Positions 1 to 7,803 of a stretch of 10,630 nucleotides of DNA are shown here, piece after piece. Source of the DNA: Kiritimatiellia bacterium (lineage in GTDB: Bacteria > Verrucomicrobiota > Kiritimatiellia > JAAZAB01); NCBI GenBank assembly GCA_018400335.1, contig JAGYMT010000031.1:1-10630 (forward strand), in the 5' to 3' direction. The position numbers were made by a program, and so were the translations under genes. The first letter of the stretch is position 1, and every line of letters starts with the position of its first letter. The notes under the pieces are model-generated. The model was not told the DNA's origin, did no database searches, and saw only the letters and a list, made by a program, of their open reading frames with translations.

Positions 1-3
1 GGC

Positions 4-118
4 CTGAATACTGAAAATACTGAACACTGAACGCTGAACACAGAACACTTTCAGCGAAGCTGGCTAGGTGTTAGGGGTTAGCCACTAGCGCCTAATGCCT
101 AGCGCCTAACGCCTATAT
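4..118. repeat. Two adjacent blocks of degenerate 7-base tandem repeats
   Basis: Block A (about 4-47) is a run of CTGAACA-like heptamers: CTGAATA, a 9-base variant, CTGAACA, CTGAACG, CTGAACA, CAGAACA. Block B (about 64-118) continues with a different heptamer family: CTAGGTG, TTAGGGG, TTAGCCA, then (after a 6-base unit) CCTAATG, CCTAGCG, CCTAACG, CCTATAT. The repeat ends directly before the ribosome binding site of the first gene. There is no long open frame across it and no conserved spacer structure, so it is not a CRISPR. Similar short-unit intergenic repeats occur in environmental bacterial genomes; a function is not known to me. It may extend to the left of the window. Confidence 0.75.
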
Positions 119-138
119 TGAAGGAAGGGATAATTGCA

Positions 139-1215
139 ATGCTCGCTTGGAAATCAAATTGGAATGAGACGAAACAACATTTTGTAGACTGGTGGAACCG
201 GAAAGGCATGGTGCTGACAGTCGGCCGGTATCCGTTGACGCCGCCGCACGAAGAGGTTGTGAATCCGCCCGCTCCCGGAATGATCGAAGCTTACGAGGAC
301 GGACCGGCCCGCGCCCTGCGCAGCCACGCGCACCTTGCCGCACATCAGTATCCGGGAGACAGTCTGCCGATTTCGAGCACTGACATCGGTCCCGGCTCTC
401 TTGCTCTTTTCCTCGGGTCTGAGCCGGGTTTCTCACCCGAGACAGTCTGGTTCGAGCCCTGTATTCATGAAGTGGAAGATCCCGAGAGTCTGCCTCCGCT
501 GGCATTCAACCCTGAAAGTCATTGGTGGAAGGTCACCGAGGCCACCTGCCGGGCCGCGGCGGAATTGGCGCGCGGAAAGTATCTCGCGGGTTGTCCCGAC
601 CTTGTGGAGAATGTGGACATACTCGCGGCCTTGCGCGATCCGCAGACTCTCATGATGGACATGATATTGCGTCCGGCTTGGGTCGAACAAAAGGTCATGG
701 AGGTAAATCAGGCATTCTTCGAGGCGTACAGCCGGATATACGACATCATCAAGCTGCCTGACGGCAGCTCCTGCTTCGGAGCGTTCGATCTTTTTGGTCC
801 CGGCAAGACCGTCAAGGTGCAGTGCGATGCCTGCGCCATGTTTTCCCCCGATATGTTCCGGCAGTTTGTCGCGCCGGCTCTCACGGAACAGTGCGAATGG
901 CTTGATCATTCAATGTATCATCTCGACGGCACCCAGTGCATTGACAAGCTGGACGCGCTTCTGGAAATCGAGGCGCTCGACGCGGTTGAATGGACTCCGC
1001 AGTCGGGAATCGAAGGCGGAGGGGATCCGCGCTGGTTTGAACTTTATCGCCGCATCCTCGATGCGGGAAAGTCTGTTCAGGCAGTAGGTGTAACCCTCGA
1101 ACAGCTCAAGCCGCTACTCGATTCAACCGGTCCGAACGGAATGTATATCATGATGTGGCCGCAAACTCCGGGAGAGGCCGAGCGGGCGGTTGAAATCGCG
1201 GAGGCATACAGGTGA
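139..1215 (+). CDS. UroD-like (uroporphyrinogen decarboxylase / corrinoid methyltransferase superfamily) protein
   Basis: A 358-residue protein with no signal peptide or membrane segment, so cytoplasmic. Its second half has the layout of the UroD/MtaA-type TIM-barrel family: a FSPDMFRQFVAP segment near residues 235-246, the strand motif MYHLDG (residues 259-264) where the family carries a substrate- or metal-binding His, then LDALLEIEALDAVEW (271-285), and a C-terminal GMYIMMWP strand (334-341). Haem-pathway UroD is unlikely because its N-terminal signature is absent. Zinc methyltransferases of the family (MtaA/MtbA) use His-x-Cys plus a later Cys; here the pair is His261-x-Asp263 and no equivalent late Cys is seen, so the substrate is unknown. 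ATG 139 is chosen because GGAAGGG (123-129) lies nine bases upstream; an in-frame TTG at 118 would put that site inside the gene. The stop overlaps the start of the efflux channel gene, implying co-translation. Confidence 0.85.
   Translation: MLAWKSNWNETKQHFVDWWNRKGMVLTVGRYPLTPPHEEVVNPPAPGMIEAYEDGPARALRSHAHLAAHQYPGDSLPISSTDIGPGSLALFLGSEPGFSPETVWFEPCIHEVEDPESLPPLAFNPESHWWKVTEATCRAAAELARGKYLAGCPDLVENVDILAALRDPQTLMMDMILRPAWVEQKVMEVNQAFFEAYSRIYDIIKLPDGSSCFGAFDLFGPGKTVKVQCDACAMFSPDMFRQFVAPALTEQCEWLDHSMYHLDGTQCIDKLDALLEIEALDAVEWTPQSGIEGGGDPRWFELYRRILDAGKSVQAVGVTLEQLKPLLDSTGPNGMYIMMWPQTPGEAERAVEIAEAYR
1200..1204 (+). promoter_or_regulatory. Ribosome binding site inside the UroD-like gene that decides the efflux-channel start
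   Basis: GGAGG lies in the last codons of the UroD-like gene, 10 bases before ATG 1215 and 7 before GTG 1212. ATG 1224 would be 19 bases away. This favours ATG 1215 (or GTG 1212), and the TGATG stop/start overlap suggests translational coupling. Confidence 0.6.
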
Positions 1216-2630
1216 TGCGAGCCATGTTTCCAATCATAAAGCATCTTGTCATTGCGGCGGGGCTTCTTGTTTTTATGGCCGGCTGCACAATGATCCCGGA
1301 ATACAAACGGCCGGAGGCGCCGGTCCCACAAGCTTGGCCGGATGGCCAGCCCGTCGAGCCGGGGTCAGGGTCGCTCACCAACGCGGCCTCTATACCATGG
1401 CAGGATTTCTACGTTGATCCGAGCCTCCGACAGGTCATCGAACTGGCCCTGGAGAATAACCGCGACCTGCGCGCAGCCGCGCTGACGATAGAGAAGACAA
1501 GGGAGTTGTACCGGATTCAGCGCGCCGATCTCCTGCCCACGGTCAATGCTTCCGGCTTCGGTACAAGCCAGCAGCTTTTCGCCAACGTCGAGACTTTCGA
1601 GAAGTCGGTTCGGGTCGAGTACTATACAGTCAACCTTGGCTTCAGCGCCTACGAGCTCGATATTTTCGGCCGGATCCGCAGTCTCAAGGCGCGCGCCCTT
1701 GATGAGTATCTTGCCACCGAGCAGGCGGCGCGCGCTCTTCAGGTTTCGCTGCTGGCCGAGGTTGCCGCCGGGTATTTGAATGTCGCCGCCGGCCGCGAGC
1801 GGCTGCGCATCGCACGGGCCACGCTCGAAAACCGGGAGGCCGGCCTCGGACTGGTCCGGCGACGCAACGAAGCGGGGGAGGCGTCCGAGCTCGATGTGCA
1901 GCGCGCGCTGGCCGCGGCGGAAGCCGCGCGCGCGAATCTCGCCGGACTCGAAGGGCAGCTCGCGCTGGACCTGAACGCGCTGATGCTTCTCGCTGGCGCG
2001 GAGGTGCCGCAGGAGCTGCTGCCTGAAACGCTGGAGAGCGTGACCGCCGGCATTGAGATTCACGCCGGACTGCCCTCCGAGATCCTTCAGAGCCGACCCG
2101 ATATCATGGAGGCCGAGAACAGGTTGCGGGCTGCCAATGCGAATATTGGCGCGGCCCGGGCGGCTTTCTTCCCGGCCGTCACGCTCACCGGGAACTACGG
2201 CACTATGGACAGCGGCCTCTCCGGCCTCTTCCAGCCCGGCTCTTGGATATGGGCGTTCACCCCGCAGGTCACGCTGCCGATTTTCGATTCAGGGCGTAAC
2301 TCGGCCCGGCTCGGCGCGGCGAAGCTCGACCGCGACATCCTTATAGCTCAATATGAGAAGGCGATACAATCTGCTTTCAGGGAGGTGGCCGACGCGCTTG
2401 TGCAGCGCGGCTCGATACTGCAGCAAGTTCAAGCCCAGGAAGCGTTCGTGAACGCCGCGGAGGCGGCGCTTCGAATTTCCGATGGACGGTACCGGCACGG
2501 TGATGAAAGCTATCTTGCGGTGCTGGATTCGCAGCGTGAGCTCTACTCCGCGCAGCAGGGGCTGGTGGCGATGCAGCTTGCAGGGCTTGCGAATCTCGTG
2601 ACCCTCTACAAGGCGCTCGGCGGCGGGTAG
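1215..2630 (+). CDS. Outer-membrane efflux lipoprotein, TolC/OprM/NodT type
   Basis: A 471-residue channel component of a tripartite RND exporter, forming the outer-membrane and periplasmic tunnel. The N-terminus has a hydrophobic signal ending in MAGC (Cys24 from ATG 1215), then a TMIPEYKRPEAPVPQAW segment, the usual start of the mature OprM/CmeC lipoproteins. Two OEP repeats rich in Ala-containing amphipathic helices follow. The family-diagnostic LPSEILQSRPDIMEAENRL segment lies near residues 280-300, followed by an ANIGAARAAFFPAVTL-type stretch. Length is typical for the family (about 450-490). It overlaps the UroD-like stop by one base and ends flush against the stop of the opposite-strand DUF47 gene. 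It presumably works with the adaptor and pump encoded on the other strand; that partnership is inferred from adjacency. Confidence 0.95.
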   Translation: MRAMFPIIKHLVIAAGLLVFMAGCTMIPEYKRPEAPVPQAWPDGQPVEPGSGSLTNAASIPWQDFYVDPSLRQVIELALENNRDLRAAALTIEKTRELYRIQRADLLPTVNASGFGTSQQLFANVETFEKSVRVEYYTVNLGFSAYELDIFGRIRSLKARALDEYLATEQAARALQVSLLAEVAAGYLNVAAGRERLRIARATLENREAGLGLVRRRNEAGEASELDVQRALAAAEAARANLAGLEGQLALDLNALMLLAGAEVPQELLPETLESVTAGIEIHAGLPSEILQSRPDIMEAENRLRAANANIGAARAAFFPAVTLTGNYGTMDSGLSGLFQPGSWIWAFTPQVTLPIFDSGRNSARLGAAKLDRDILIAQYEKAIQSAFREVADALVQRGSILQQVQAQEAFVNAAEAALRISDGRYRHGDESYLAVLDSQRELYSAQQGLVAMQLAGLANLVTLYKALGGG

Positions 2631-3260
2631 TCACACCTTCTTCAGGATCATTCGCTCGATGATGTGCGCGACGCGTTCGAGGCAGTTGGCAACCTCTTCA
2701 AGCCGGTCGTAGACCTGGCCCCACTTTATGGCGTCCAGCAGGCGGGCGGGCTCTGCGCCGGCCGATTCGTATACCGCTCCGAGCCCTACGAGCAGAAACA
2801 TGCCGGCCTCCTCGCGCAGCTTCCTTATCCGCTCACGGCCCGCGGCGCCGGCGCCCTTCCTGACAACAAGCTCAACCAGCGGCCCGAGTTCTGAGGCCAT
2901 TTCCGAGAGACAGGATGCCAGATCGTCCGCGCCCTTCTCGATTCGGCTGAACCCGTAGAGTCCCATGCGGCTTGAGACCGCTCGAACCGAGAGGAAAGTC
3001 TGCTCGAAGGCGCGGTTCAGGTCGCGTATGTCCTCGCGGTCAACCGACTCGATGAACGTGAGCGAAAGCTCGCGCTCGATTTCGCGGCATACCCTATCGC
3101 CCGCCGCTGCGCGCTCGTCAATTTCCCTGCAGCGCGCGAGCACGTCCGTGAAATCGCCGAAGAGCTCATCCAGCTTCTTCACCGTGCCGCGGAGGTTGTC
3201 CGCCTGTTCGCGGAACAGCCGGAAGAATGGAAATGCGTCGCTGAAAAGACTCATGTTCAT
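2631..3260 (-). CDS. DUF47 / PhoU-like protein (phosphate transport regulator family)
   Basis: A 209-residue, mostly helical soluble protein. The DREDI motif (residues 74-78), an upstream segment of the type E-x-x-x-x-L-x-x-x-FI, and the C-terminal KWGQVYDRLEEVANCLERVA region ending in IERMILKK match DUF47, a PhoU-like helical-bundle family usually encoded beside Pit inorganic phosphate permeases. No Pit gene is in this window. The E-x-x-x-D metal-binding positions of the family look degenerate: E86-x3-L90 in the first repeat and E188-x3-N192 in the second. The start ATG overlaps the RND stop (ATGA), with GGAGG seven bases upstream inside the pump gene, so translation is probably coupled to the pump. 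MSLF at 3254 is a possible alternative start. A role in pump regulation is only a guess from position. Confidence 0.85.
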   Translation of the reverse strand: MNMSLFSDAFPFFRLFREQADNLRGTVKKLDELFGDFTDVLARCREIDERAAAGDRVCREIERELSLTFIESVDREDIRDLNRAFEQTFLSVRAVSSRMGLYGFSRIEKGADDLASCLSEMASELGPLVELVVRKGAGAAGRERIRKLREEAGMFLLVGLGAVYESAGAEPARLLDAIKWGQVYDRLEEVANCLERVAHIIERMILKKV

Positions 3261-6200
3261 GTCGCATCCTCCGCCGGTTCCGCGCGGCGCTGCAGGCGGC
3301 GGTTGAGCCGGTCGAGGTAGACGTAGAAGACCGGTGTCACGTAGAGGGTGAGCGCCTGAGAGAAGAAGAGGCCGCCGACCACGGCGACGCCCAGCGGCTG
3401 GCGCGCCAGTCCTCCGGCGCCAAGGCCCATTGCGATCGGCAGGCAGCCGAATAGGGACGACATGGTCGTCATCATTATCGGGCGGAACCGCGTGATGGAG
3501 GCGTGGTGAATCGCCGCCGTCGCGTCGAGCCCCTCGGTCTTCTCGGCCTCGAGCGCGAAATCAACCATCATGATCCCGTTCTTCTTCACGATGCCCACGA
3601 GCATGATGATTCCAACGTAGCCGTACATGTCCAGCTGCAGGCCCATGATGGACAGGGCCGCCAGCGCTCCGAATCCGGCCAGCGGCAGCGACGAGAGAAT
3701 CGTCAGCGGATGAATGAAGCTTTCGTACAGGATTCCGAGCACCATGTAGATCACCAGCAGGGTGACGACGAGAAGGAAACCCATGCCGGCTACGGAGGAC
3801 TCGAATGCCTGCGCCGTTCCCTGAAAGGAGGTGTACACGGAGACGGGCAGGGTTTCCCTGGCGAAGCCGTTGATTTCCTCGATTGCCGAACCTATCGAAT
3901 AACCCGGCTTGAGGTTGAATGAAATCGTGGCCGCCGGCACCTGCCCGAAATGGTTGATCGCAAGCGGCGACACTGTCTCGCGGACCGACGCCACCGCGGC
4001 AAGGGGAACGAGCTGACCGGCGACGGACTTGACATACAGCTCCTCAAGGGACGACGGCTCCCTGCGAAACTCCGGCAACAGCTCCAGGATCACGTAATAG
4101 AAAGTGGAATCGGTGTAAATCGTCGAGACCTGGCGCGACCCGTAGGCCGAGTAAAAGGTATTCTGTATCTGCCTCAAGGTGAGTCCGAACGAGGCGGCCT
4201 TGTCGCGGTCCACCGTTATCTCGAGCTTAGGCTTGCGCGGCTGAAGGTCGGACTTGACGTCCACGAGGGCCGGCATGGCGCGCATCTTCTCCTCCATCAT
4301 CGCACCGTAGGTGTAAAGGCTTGCCAGGTCGCTGCTCCGCAGCGTGAACTGCCACTGCGCGCTTGCCAGCCGCGAACCTATCGCGATGAGCGGGGGATTG
4401 ACGAGCGAGACTATCAGCCCCGGAATCCTGTTCAGCCGAGGGCGCAGCTCGTTGATGATTTCGTCAACCGATTTGCGTCTTTGTCCGGATGGCTTCAGGC
4501 TCACGAACGCTATGGCGCTGTTGTCCCCGGAGAATCCGGCTATCGAGCCTATCTGGGAATCCCGGCAATCCTGGTTCTGAAGCAGCTCCTCGTGAAGTTC
4601 TTTCTGATGCCGCACGGTATCCGCGAAGGAGGAGCGGTCGTGCAGGATGCTGAATATGCGGAAGAAATTCTGGTCCTCCGTGGGGATAAAACCCTTGGGA
4701 ACGACCCTGAAAAGCTGAACCGTTCCGAGCGTGACGAACAGGGTCAGGATGAGAGTGAGGGCGCGGTGCCGGAGCACCCAGCCGAGGCTGCGTCCGTAAG
4801 CCGCCTGACAGGTGTTGAACACGTTTTCCGAAGCCGCGTGGAGGCGTCCGGTTCCGCGCTGCGAAACGCGCCCCAGGAACCGGCTGCACAGCATGGGCGT
4901 CAGCGTGAGGGAGAGAATGCCCGAGAACAGAATGGCAGCGGTAATGCACACGGCGAACTCTCTGAACAGCCGGCCAAGCAGTCCGCCCATGAAGATGATC
5001 GGGATGAAAACCACCGCCAGCGCGATGGTCATGGAAACAACGGTTGCGCCGATCTCGCGCGACCCCTTGATGGCAGCCTCCAGCGCGCTCTCCCCGGACT
5101 CTATCCGGCGTATGATGTTCTCCATCACCACAATCGCGTCGTCCACCACGAAACCTATTGAGAGCGTGAGGGCCATCAGGGACAGGGTGTTGAGAGTGAA
5201 GCCGAGAAAGCGCATAACGATGAAGGTGGCTATCAGCGACAGAGGCACCACCACGCTGGGAATGATGGTTATCTTCATCGAGCCGATGAAGAGGAAGATC
5301 ACTACCACCACGAGCAGGATCGTGAGCAGCATCGTGATCTGGACATCAAGAATGGACGCGCGGATGAACTCGGACTGGTCGTAGAAGACATGCAGCTCCA
5401 TCGCGCCGGGCAGCATTTTCTCAATGCGCGGCAGCCTGTCCCTTATCGTGCGGGCGAGATCAACCGTGTTGGCCCCCGGCTGTTTGCGGACGCGAAGGAT
5501 CACCGTCTCCCTGATTTCGCCTTTGTCAATATACCAAGCCGCGGCGCGGTCGTTCTCGATGCCGTCAATCGCGCGTCCGATGTCCCGGATCCGGAGGGGA
5601 TAGCCGTCGTTATAGCTCACCACCAGCTCGTCGAAGGCCGCGGCATCCGGAAGCTGGCCGTTGGAGTCAATCGTATAGGCCATCACCTCATTGTCTATCC
5701 TGCCGCCGGGCAGGTTCACGTTTCCGGCTTCGAGCGCCCTGGCTACTTCGTCTATTCCCATATTCCTGTCCGCCAGCGCGCGGGGATTCACCTGCACGCG
5801 CACGGCGTACTTCTGGAGCGGCATGATGTCAATCTCGGCGATTCCATTAATGGTGGCGAGGTTCGGTATCAGGATCGTCTCGCCCGCGTCATTCATGGAA
5901 GAGATCGGCATTGAGCCGGAGGTGAGGGCAATGAACATGATCGGCATGTCCGCCGGATTGACCTTCTTAAAGGTGGGCGGGTTGGGCATATCCTTCGGCA
6001 GCACGCCCATTGCGGCGGTTATGGCGGAGTTGATGTCCACGGCGGCGGCGTCAATCTTGCGTTCGAGCGAGAACTGGATGTTGATCGTCGTAGTGCCCAG
6101 CGCGCTCAGGGACGTCATTGAGTCAATGCCCGCGATCAGGGAGAACTGTTTTTCCAGAGGCGTGGCCACCGTCGCGGCCATCGTCTCCGGGCTGGCGCCC

Positions 6201-6355
6201 GGAAGCACGGCCGTGACGCTTATTGTTGGAAAATCAACGTCGGGGAGGTTGTTGATGGACAGGTTGCGGTAGCTGAGCAGTCCGAAGAAGAATAGTCCGA
6301 ACATGACCAGGATGGTCATCACCGGGCGCCTGATCCATCGTTCGGAAAAATTCAT
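3257..6355 (-). CDS. RND multidrug efflux pump, AcrB/MdtB-like inner-membrane transporter (HAE1 family)
   Basis: A full-length 1032-residue proton-driven pump, the inner-membrane core of a tripartite exporter. It begins with the family-typical FSERWIRRPVMTIL amphipathic helix and first membrane segment (residues 3-28), followed by INNLPDVDFP and SPETMAATVATPLE in the porter domain. The proton-relay residues are present: Asp405-Asp406 in GFVVDDAIVVMEN (membrane helix 4) and Lys924 in GIVKKNGIMMVD (helix 10). Two large periplasmic loops (about 30-335 and 550-855) give the internal repeat of RND proteins. The N-terminal wording is closer to MdtB/MdtC than to AcrB, but only one pump subunit is encoded, so it should be homotrimeric. 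The start is six bases after the adaptor stop, with AAGGA overlapping that stop. The substrate is not predictable. Confidence 0.97.
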   Translation of the reverse strand: MNFSERWIRRPVMTILVMFGLFFFGLLSYRNLSINNLPDVDFPTISVTAVLPGASPETMAATVATPLEKQFSLIAGIDSMTSLSALGTTTINIQFSLERKIDAAAVDINSAITAAMGVLPKDMPNPPTFKKVNPADMPIMFIALTSGSMPISSMNDAGETILIPNLATINGIAEIDIMPLQKYAVRVQVNPRALADRNMGIDEVARALEAGNVNLPGGRIDNEVMAYTIDSNGQLPDAAAFDELVVSYNDGYPLRIRDIGRAIDGIENDRAAAWYIDKGEIRETVILRVRKQPGANTVDLARTIRDRLPRIEKMLPGAMELHVFYDQSEFIRASILDVQITMLLTILLVVVVIFLFIGSMKITIIPSVVVPLSLIATFIVMRFLGFTLNTLSLMALTLSIGFVVDDAIVVMENIIRRIESGESALEAAIKGSREIGATVVSMTIALAVVFIPIIFMGGLLGRLFREFAVCITAAILFSGILSLTLTPMLCSRFLGRVSQRGTGRLHAASENVFNTCQAAYGRSLGWVLRHRALTLILTLFVTLGTVQLFRVVPKGFIPTEDQNFFRIFSILHDRSSFADTVRHQKELHEELLQNQDCRDSQIGSIAGFSGDNSAIAFVSLKPSGQRRKSVDEIINELRPRLNRIPGLIVSLVNPPLIAIGSRLASAQWQFTLRSSDLASLYTYGAMMEEKMRAMPALVDVKSDLQPRKPKLEITVDRDKAASFGLTLRQIQNTFYSAYGSRQVSTIYTDSTFYYVILELLPEFRREPSSLEELYVKSVAGQLVPLAAVASVRETVSPLAINHFGQVPAATISFNLKPGYSIGSAIEEINGFARETLPVSVYTSFQGTAQAFESSVAGMGFLLVVTLLVIYMVLGILYESFIHPLTILSSLPLAGFGALAALSIMGLQLDMYGYVGIIMLVGIVKKNGIMMVDFALEAEKTEGLDATAAIHHASITRFRPIMMTTMSSLFGCLPIAMGLGAGGLARQPLGVAVVGGLFFSQALTLYVTPVFYVYLDRLNRRLQRRAEPAEDAT

Positions 6356-6361
6356 AATCCT

Positions 6362-7477
6362 TCACTGTCCATCCGCTGGGCGGTCCTGAGCATTGGCGAT
6401 GGTGACGGGCGCGCCGTCCTTGAGCTTGTTCAGTCCGTCCGTCACCACAATCTCGCCCGGCTGTACGCCGCTGTTCAACACCGCCTCGTTGCCGACCATG
6501 CGGCGGACCTGCACGGGGCGGATATGGGCGGCGCCGTCGCGCACCGTGAAGACCAGGTCGCCAGCGGGCCCTTTCGCGACTGCCGCCGCCGGGATCACGG
6601 TGGAGTCCGGTTCTTCACCGACAATAAGGGACACCCTCACGAACAGGCCCGGCCAGAAGAAGGAATCCTCGTTGTCGAAAGTCCCTTTCAAGCGGATCAT
6701 TCCCGTGGAATCGTCCACCTTGTTGTTCACGAAGGTCAGGCGTCCGGTCCGGGACTCGGAGCCGGGCTTCGGCAGGCGCGCTTCGACCGTCAGTTCGGAC
6801 CTTTCCCGCGCGGCGCGGATAGCCGGCAGCGACTTATCGGGCACTGAGAAAGAGACGTAGACGGGCTTCACCTGGTTCACCACCAGGAGCTTGGTCTTAT
6901 TGGCCTCGACAACCGCTCCGCTGTTCACGAGGTATGCCCCGGCATAGCCGTGGATGGGGCTGTGTATCGAGCAGTAGCCGAGGTTCAGCCTCGCCTGTTC
7001 GACTACCGCGCGGCTCGCCTGCACGGTGTCCCTTTGCAGGTCGGCTTCCGATTGGGCCTTCTCGAACTCGGAGCGCGACACGCCGCCCTCCTCCACGATC
7101 AGGCGTTTGCGCTCCGCCTCGCTCTTTTTGAAGAAAAGGGTCGCCTCGCTGCCGGCCAGGCGCGCCTCCGCCTCGCTCAGCGCCTCCTCGAACGGGGCGG
7201 GGTCAAGCGTCACGAGAAGCGAATCCTTCTCCACCTCGTCGCCGTCCTTGAAATGCAGTTCGAGGATCTGTCCCGAGACCCGCGGAATGACATCGAGGGA
7301 ATTGAAAGCCTCCACCGTTCCCGTAGTCTCCACTGTGAGCGGCACGGTCCTGGAAACGGCGTGGGCGGTGAAGACTGGCACGGGCGCCGGCGGCGGGGCC
7401 GCGGGTTTGCGGCCGCAGCCGGAAAGCGCCGTGATGGCGGCCACGATAAGGAGCGCGCGTTGATTCATCGCAATCAT
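6362..7477 (-). CDS. RND efflux periplasmic adaptor (membrane fusion protein), lipoprotein
   Basis: A 371-residue adaptor linking pump and outer-membrane channel. The signal peptide ends in ALSGC with lipidated Cys21, followed by a Pro-rich linker (AAPPPAPVPV). A first lipoyl half-motif (about 66-97: VSGQILELHFKDGDEV, then LLVTLDPAPF) leads into a coiled-coil hairpin of charged heptads (about 97-165), then the second lipoyl half (about 166-200), a beta-barrel domain with the TGMIRLKGTFDN and FWPGLFVRV motifs, and a membrane-proximal domain ending in GLNKLKDGAPV. This is the AcrA/MexA family layout at normal length. ATG 7477 and ATG 7468 are both possible starts; neither has a clear Shine-Dalgarno sequence. 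The pump gene follows after six bases, so the two form an operon. Confidence 0.95.
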   Translation of the reverse strand: MIAMNQRALLIVAAITALSGCGRKPAAPPPAPVPVFTAHAVSRTVPLTVETTGTVEAFNSLDVIPRVSGQILELHFKDGDEVEKDSLLVTLDPAPFEEALSEAEARLAGSEATLFFKKSEAERKRLIVEEGGVSRSEFEKAQSEADLQRDTVQASRAVVEQARLNLGYCSIHSPIHGYAGAYLVNSGAVVEANKTKLLVVNQVKPVYVSFSVPDKSLPAIRAARERSELTVEARLPKPGSESRTGRLTFVNNKVDDSTGMIRLKGTFDNEDSFFWPGLFVRVSLIVGEEPDSTVIPAAAVAKGPAGDLVFTVRDGAAHIRPVQVRRMVGNEAVLNSGVQPGEIVVTDGLNKLKDGAPVTIANAQDRPADGQ

Positions 7478-7520
7478 GGCGAAAGACTACGCCAAAAGCG
7501 CGCGTTATCAAGAAAAAAGA

Positions 7521-7666
7521 TCAGGCGCGTTCCATCGAAAGCAGCAATGAGGGTCCCGCATAATAGCAGTTGTACTGCAGCATGGGCAGCCGGCCCATGG
7601 GATCTTGTCGAGAATACGGGCGGACACGTCCTCCATGTCCCGGCTTTCACATCGCGGACATTTCAC
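7521..7666 (-). pseudogene. Frameshifted zinc-ribbon mini-gene upstream of the efflux adaptor
   Basis: Reading left from a GTG at 7666 gives a protein starting VKCPRCESRDMEDVSARILD, then KIP. Codons to that point strongly favour C/G in third positions. After about 7601 the frame loses that bias, but the -1 frame picks it up at once: MGRLPMLQYNCYYAGPSLLL, then SMERA and a TGA stop at 7523-7521. Restoring one C near 7600-7602 would join the two into a protein of about 48 residues with a CPRC knuckle and a second YNCYYAG knuckle in which the last Cys is replaced by Ala. That is the shape of a small zinc ribbon. Without the correction the first frame runs to a stop at 7510-7508 (52 residues, with an accidental CPCC). 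An in-frame TAG upstream excludes a longer protein; no clear ribosome binding site is seen. It could be a real frameshift, a sequencing error, or chance. Confidence 0.4.
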
Positions 7667-7733
7667 ACGCTGAAACTATTGAGAATCCGGGCAGTGGGAA
7701 AGAGTGGAGATCGAAGTTGGCAAAAACGCATCA

Positions 7734-7762
7734 TTTATAAGCCTGACGATCGTCGCTCTTAA
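7734..7762 (-). promoter_or_regulatory. Candidate sigma-70 promoter for the efflux operon
   Basis: On the minus strand TTAAGA (7762-7757, four of six matches to TTGACA) is followed by a 17-base spacer and TATAAA (7739-7734, five of six matches to TATAAT). The predicted transcript starts near 7727, about 60 bases before the zinc-ribbon GTG and 250 before the adaptor ATG. The spacer contains a perfect 10-bp palindrome GACGATCGTC (7745-7754). Prediction from sequence only. Confidence 0.4.
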
Positions 7763-7803
7763 AAAGATAATTGCGGAGGGGGCGGTCTTGCCCGGAGAGG
7801 TTT

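Noticed and set aside
4..118. Repeat region as a CRISPR array
   Set aside because: Units are 7 bases, contiguous and degenerate, with no spacers and no cas genes.
118..138. TTG at 118 as the start of the first gene
   Set aside because: It would place the clear Shine-Dalgarno sequence inside the coding region; ATG 139 has it at a normal distance.
3950..5161. Long 403-residue open frame on the plus strand
   Set aside because: It lies wholly antisense to the unmistakable RND pump, is highly charged with no recognisable domain, and is a by-product of GC-rich codon bias.
7203..7511. 102-residue minus-strand frame overlapping the adaptor start
   Set aside because: It is an alternative frame over the adaptor lipoprotein, whose signal and lipoyl motifs are clear.
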